From contig NZ_JAGGKM010000009.1 of NCBI RefSeq assembly GCF_017873715.1, positions 1 to 64,000 of the forward strand: DNA of 64,000 nucleotides. Reading direction: 5' to 3'. The notes beneath the pieces were generated by a model. The model saw only the letters and a program-made list of their open reading frames with translations. It made no database searches and had not been told where the DNA came from. The stretch is from Cytobacillus luteolus (GTDB lineage Bacteria; Bacillota; Bacilli; Bacillales; Bacillaceae_L). The translations under genes and the position numbers were made by a program. Positions within the stretch are counted from its first letter, which is position 1; every line of letters begins with the position of its first letter. Below, piece after piece: positions 61,703 to 64,000 of this stretch.

Positions 61703-62197
61703 TTATTCAATAACAACTAAAATGGCTTCCTGCTCTTCAGCCGCCTTTTTATAAAATCCTAGCAGAAATTCAAAATTCTCAACTAAGTAATCTCTATCTT
61801 CCAGACTCCATTTACCATTCATTGGATAAATCTTATTCTCATTAAATTTCTTGATATCGTAACGGTCTGAGAGATTATTCAGAGTGATTTTTTGTAATTC
61901 ACGATAAAGGTTCTGAACAGTTATTGGTTCATGATAACGCATGGGGCCATACCCAAAATCCTCACCAACTGCTGTACCCCCGAGGATAGCTTCTCCAACA
62001 AATGAAACAATCGGTTTTTCTATATCAGGTTCACCTGTTAAAAGAAAATATATACCATGCCATGATTTATCTATATCTAGTGCTGTATCTTGAACATCAT
62101 CTGAGTCTAAAACAAGTTCTTCGATATTATTGGGTTCCGCTTTGATCAGAGTCAATAGTGTGTTTGGCACTCTAAAAAATGTTGCAATCATTCCCAT
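61703..62197 (-). CDS. DUF1877 (YfbM-like) protein
   Basis: This 164-residue protein starts MGMIATFFRVPNTLL, as in the DUF1877/YfbM family, and contains KSWHGIYFLLTG and AILGGTAVGEDFGYGPMRYH. Three ATG codons overlap GGAGG; the third (62197) has the best spacing and fits the family start. Function unknown. It lies 27 bp before the gerC-like gene end, so it is a separate unit on the same strand. Confidence 0.82.
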   Translation of the reverse strand: MGMIATFFRVPNTLLTLIKAEPNNIEELVLDSDDVQDTALDIDKSWHGIYFLLTGEPDIEKPIVSFVGEAILGGTAVGEDFGYGPMRYHEPITVQNLYRELQKITLNNLSDRYDIKKFNENKIYPMNGKWSLEDRDYLVENFEFLLGFYKKAAEEQEAILVVIE

Positions 62198-62223
62198 CAT
62201 CATTCCTCCATCACCAATACTAA

Positions 62224-63363
62224 TTAATATCCCTTGTTCTTCATCTTTCGATCTCCAGCATGCGTTAATTCAATATCAATGACAATGTCCTTTAATGATT
62301 CCCTCGTCAATTCTACTTGATTATCTTGAATCTCTTTCCATCCTTGCAAATTGGAACGATAGATTTTTTCTTTAACATTGTAAATGTCAATTCCCTGCGC
62401 AATTGCTGTTGTGAAAGTGGTCTCAATTTCTCTTGTAATGACTTTGTTCAATTCCTTCTCTATTGCATTTTCAGCCAATTTATTTCCCTGTTCAATAATG
62501 GCACCTTTTCCTGTTAGATGTAATCTAAAACTGAGGGGATTTGTAGTGTTAATTACAACCTTCCCCTTAGGTTTGAATATTTGAACAACCGTCAACTCGT
62601 TATTCGATTCTAATGTAGTCAAGCTTTTATTATAATCTCCATTCAGCCAGCGTTTACCGTTAAGTTCACTTTCCGAAAGCCACCCTTTTAATCTCCCTTT
62701 CTCAATAGCATAAATCCCATCCAATGTTACCACTTCAGTTTCTTTGCCTTGTTCTTTCCACTTTGTTGTAATCTTTACAGAAGGCAGTTGAACCGTAGTA
62801 GCAGGTTCATAAATATCAATGATAAATTCATGTAGCATGATTGGTGGAATATGAGACCTTTGCTTAAAATGATCTTCTGGCATCACTAAGTTGGTATACA
62901 TTGGCGGTAAGTTAAAATATCCTGAGATAGTCAGGATGTCTTCTACCTTTTCCTTTGTACCATAAATATAAGGTTTCAGACGAAGCTGTCGGTTCCGCGT
63001 CATACCATCTATCAACTTATCAAATTCCCCATGTTCCAAAAATTCCTCAGATAAAACAATTGTCTTTACATGAGAGAAGTTAAGCCGTAAATGAGAGTTA
63101 CTGACAAGATTATCAATTGCTGATAGGATGGCTTTTCCTTCTCCTTTTCCTATATATACAGACGGTTTCCCAGAAGGTGTACCTGCTTGCTTGGCAAGAT
63201 TACCGAAGCTAAACAATTGTGCATACACAATATAGTTTCCCTCTTTGTAGTCAAATCCTAAACTGGACACATGGTTTTCAGTTTGCAAGTCGTGTGCGTC
63301 CCAACACCCAGTAAGAAGTAAGAGGCAACATATAAACGAGAAAAGATATAGAGCTCTTTTCAT
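62224..63363 (-). CDS. Spore germination lipoprotein of the GerC (Ger(x)C) family
   Basis: This 379-residue lipoprotein has a lipobox (LLLTGC, acylated Cys20) followed by WDAHDLQ, then the GerC domains. It is the C subunit of a germinant receptor in the inner spore membrane. The ATG overlaps the stop of the gerA-like gene (TAATG). The ligand of the receptor is not known. Confidence 0.92.
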   Translation of the reverse strand: MKRALYLFSFICCLLLLTGCWDAHDLQTENHVSSLGFDYKEGNYIVYAQLFSFGNLAKQAGTPSGKPSVYIGKGEGKAILSAIDNLVSNSHLRLNFSHVKTIVLSEEFLEHGEFDKLIDGMTRNRQLRLKPYIYGTKEKVEDILTISGYFNLPPMYTNLVMPEDHFKQRSHIPPIMLHEFIIDIYEPATTVQLPSVKITTKWKEQGKETEVVTLDGIYAIEKGRLKGWLSESELNGKRWLNGDYNKSLTTLESNNELTVVQIFKPKGKVVINTTNPLSFRLHLTGKGAIIEQGNKLAENAIEKELNKVITREIETTFTTAIAQGIDIYNVKEKIYRSNLQGWKEIQDNQVELTRESLKDIVIDIELTHAGDRKMKNKGY

Positions 63364-64000
63364 TACGGGGTATCATCTCCTTGTCTTGTAGTGTTTACAG
63401 CTCTTAGTGATTCTGGCCGTTTTCTTAATTTCGACCATGGCAATCTTAAAACCGCACCAGTTAATTCCTCTAAAACAAGTGGAGAAATTGGGGTTAGATA
63501 TGGAACCCCAAAGCTTTTAATAGTTGATAGATAAAGAACGATAAATAAAAGAGCCATGATAAATCCAAACATCCCTAAAAAGGCTGATAGAATGACGACA
63601 AAGAACCTTAGAAGTACAACAGTACCATTTAAAGATTGATTAACTAGTGTAAACGATGACACTACAGTTACACCTGTAACAACAAGCATCGTTGGAGAAG
63701 TAATTCCTGCTTGTATTGCTGATTCTCCGATTATTAATCCTCCTACTACCGCAACGGTTTGGCCAACTGCCTTTGGAAGACGTATCCCGGCTTCACGAAA
63801 CAATTCAAATAAACCAAGCATAAGAAGTAATTCAATTGTCGCCGAAAAAGGAAGTCCCATTCTAGACACCGTAATTGTAGCAAGTAACGGAAAAGGAATT
63901 TGATCCATATTGAAAACGGAAACAGATAACCAAAACCCTGGAAGAAAGATAGCTAAAGTAATCCCTACTAATCGTAGTAAGCGCTGAAATGCAATAATAT
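63363..64000 (-). CDS. Spore germination protein of the GerA family (partial, runs off the window)
   Basis: The C-terminal part of a GerA-type germinant receptor A subunit. The frame is open to the right edge; the visible about 211 residues include RLLRLVGITLAIFLPGFWLSVSVF, DQIPFPLLATITVSRMG and four membrane helices, then a basic cytoplasmic tail. The N-terminal soluble domain lies outside the window. It is coupled to the gerC-like gene by overlapping stop and start codons. Confidence 0.9.
   Translation of the reverse strand, partial: IIAFQRLLRLVGITLAIFLPGFWLSVSVFNMDQIPFPLLATITVSRMGLPFSATIELLLMLGLFELFREAGIRLPKAVGQTVAVVGGLIIGESAIQAGITSPTMLVVTGVTVVSSFTLVNQSLNGTVVLLRFFVVILSAFLGMFGFIMALLFIVLYLSTIKSFGVPYLTPISPLVLEELTGAVLRLPWSKLRKRPESLRAVNTTRQGDDTP

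Overview
The window is about 64 kb of chromosomal, low-GC Bacillaceae-type DNA from an endospore former. The evidence is strong GGAGG ribosome sites, spore germination genes (GerA/GerC type), a Spo0E-like phosphatase gene, two orphan sporulation-type sensor kinases, and T-box, TPP, c-di-AMP, c-di-GMP and manganese (yybP-ykoY) leaders. I cannot fix the genus. I see no rRNA, tRNA, CRISPR array, intact transposase or prophage.

Layout. 0-3 kb: tandem hairpin repeats, a DinB protein, then a zinc/cobalt resistance operon (czcO remnant, czrA, czcD). 3-14 kb: methyltransferase/GNAT pair, a sensor kinase, a HAD remnant, an NRDE protein, an ABC1-family kinase, an amino-acid ABC importer and a Nudix/double-GNAT pair. 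14-19 kb: a CstR-rhodanese sulfur-stress pair, then a Mn riboswitch in front of a spo0E-like / fbpB-like / spo0M-like operon, a CaCA exchanger, a DUF3231 protein and RluF. 19-34 kb: c-di-GMP genes (a PAS-GGDEF-EAL protein, PilZ, a Cache-GGDEF cyclase), an SRAP peptidase, a second sensor kinase and a DHODH-like/membrane fusion. 34-44 kb: tandem T-boxes before an editing-less ThrRS, a DUF899-VOC fusion, cupins, EamA, AraC-GyrI, Mrp ATPase and KtrAB under a c-di-AMP leader. 44-58 kb: a double-DTG aspartic protease, a candidate free-standing RNA, modAB, ThiT under a TPP leader, a holin-like toxin, a c-di-GMP riboswitch gene, a Mn-riboswitch alpha/beta hydrolase and an MFS exporter. 58-64 kb: an isochorismatase-like hydrolase, SDR, MtnN, DUF1284, DUF1877 and the gerC-gerA end.

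The most unusual structure is repetitive. Three intergenic arrays have an exact 52-bp period. They belong to two unrelated sequence families, but each unit is one long imperfect hairpin plus a linker. A fourth array has five GACCGA boxes at exactly 21-bp spacing. All lie just downstream of gene 3' ends, and both periods are close to whole numbers of DNA turns. Other highlights are a degenerate DHODH barrel fused to a duplicated four-helix membrane module, two Mn riboswitches in front of non-transport genes, and a c-di-GMP riboswitch controlling an unknown 105-residue protein. Several small genes (34-59 codons) were found by eye.

All calls come from reading the sequence; no database search or folding program was run.
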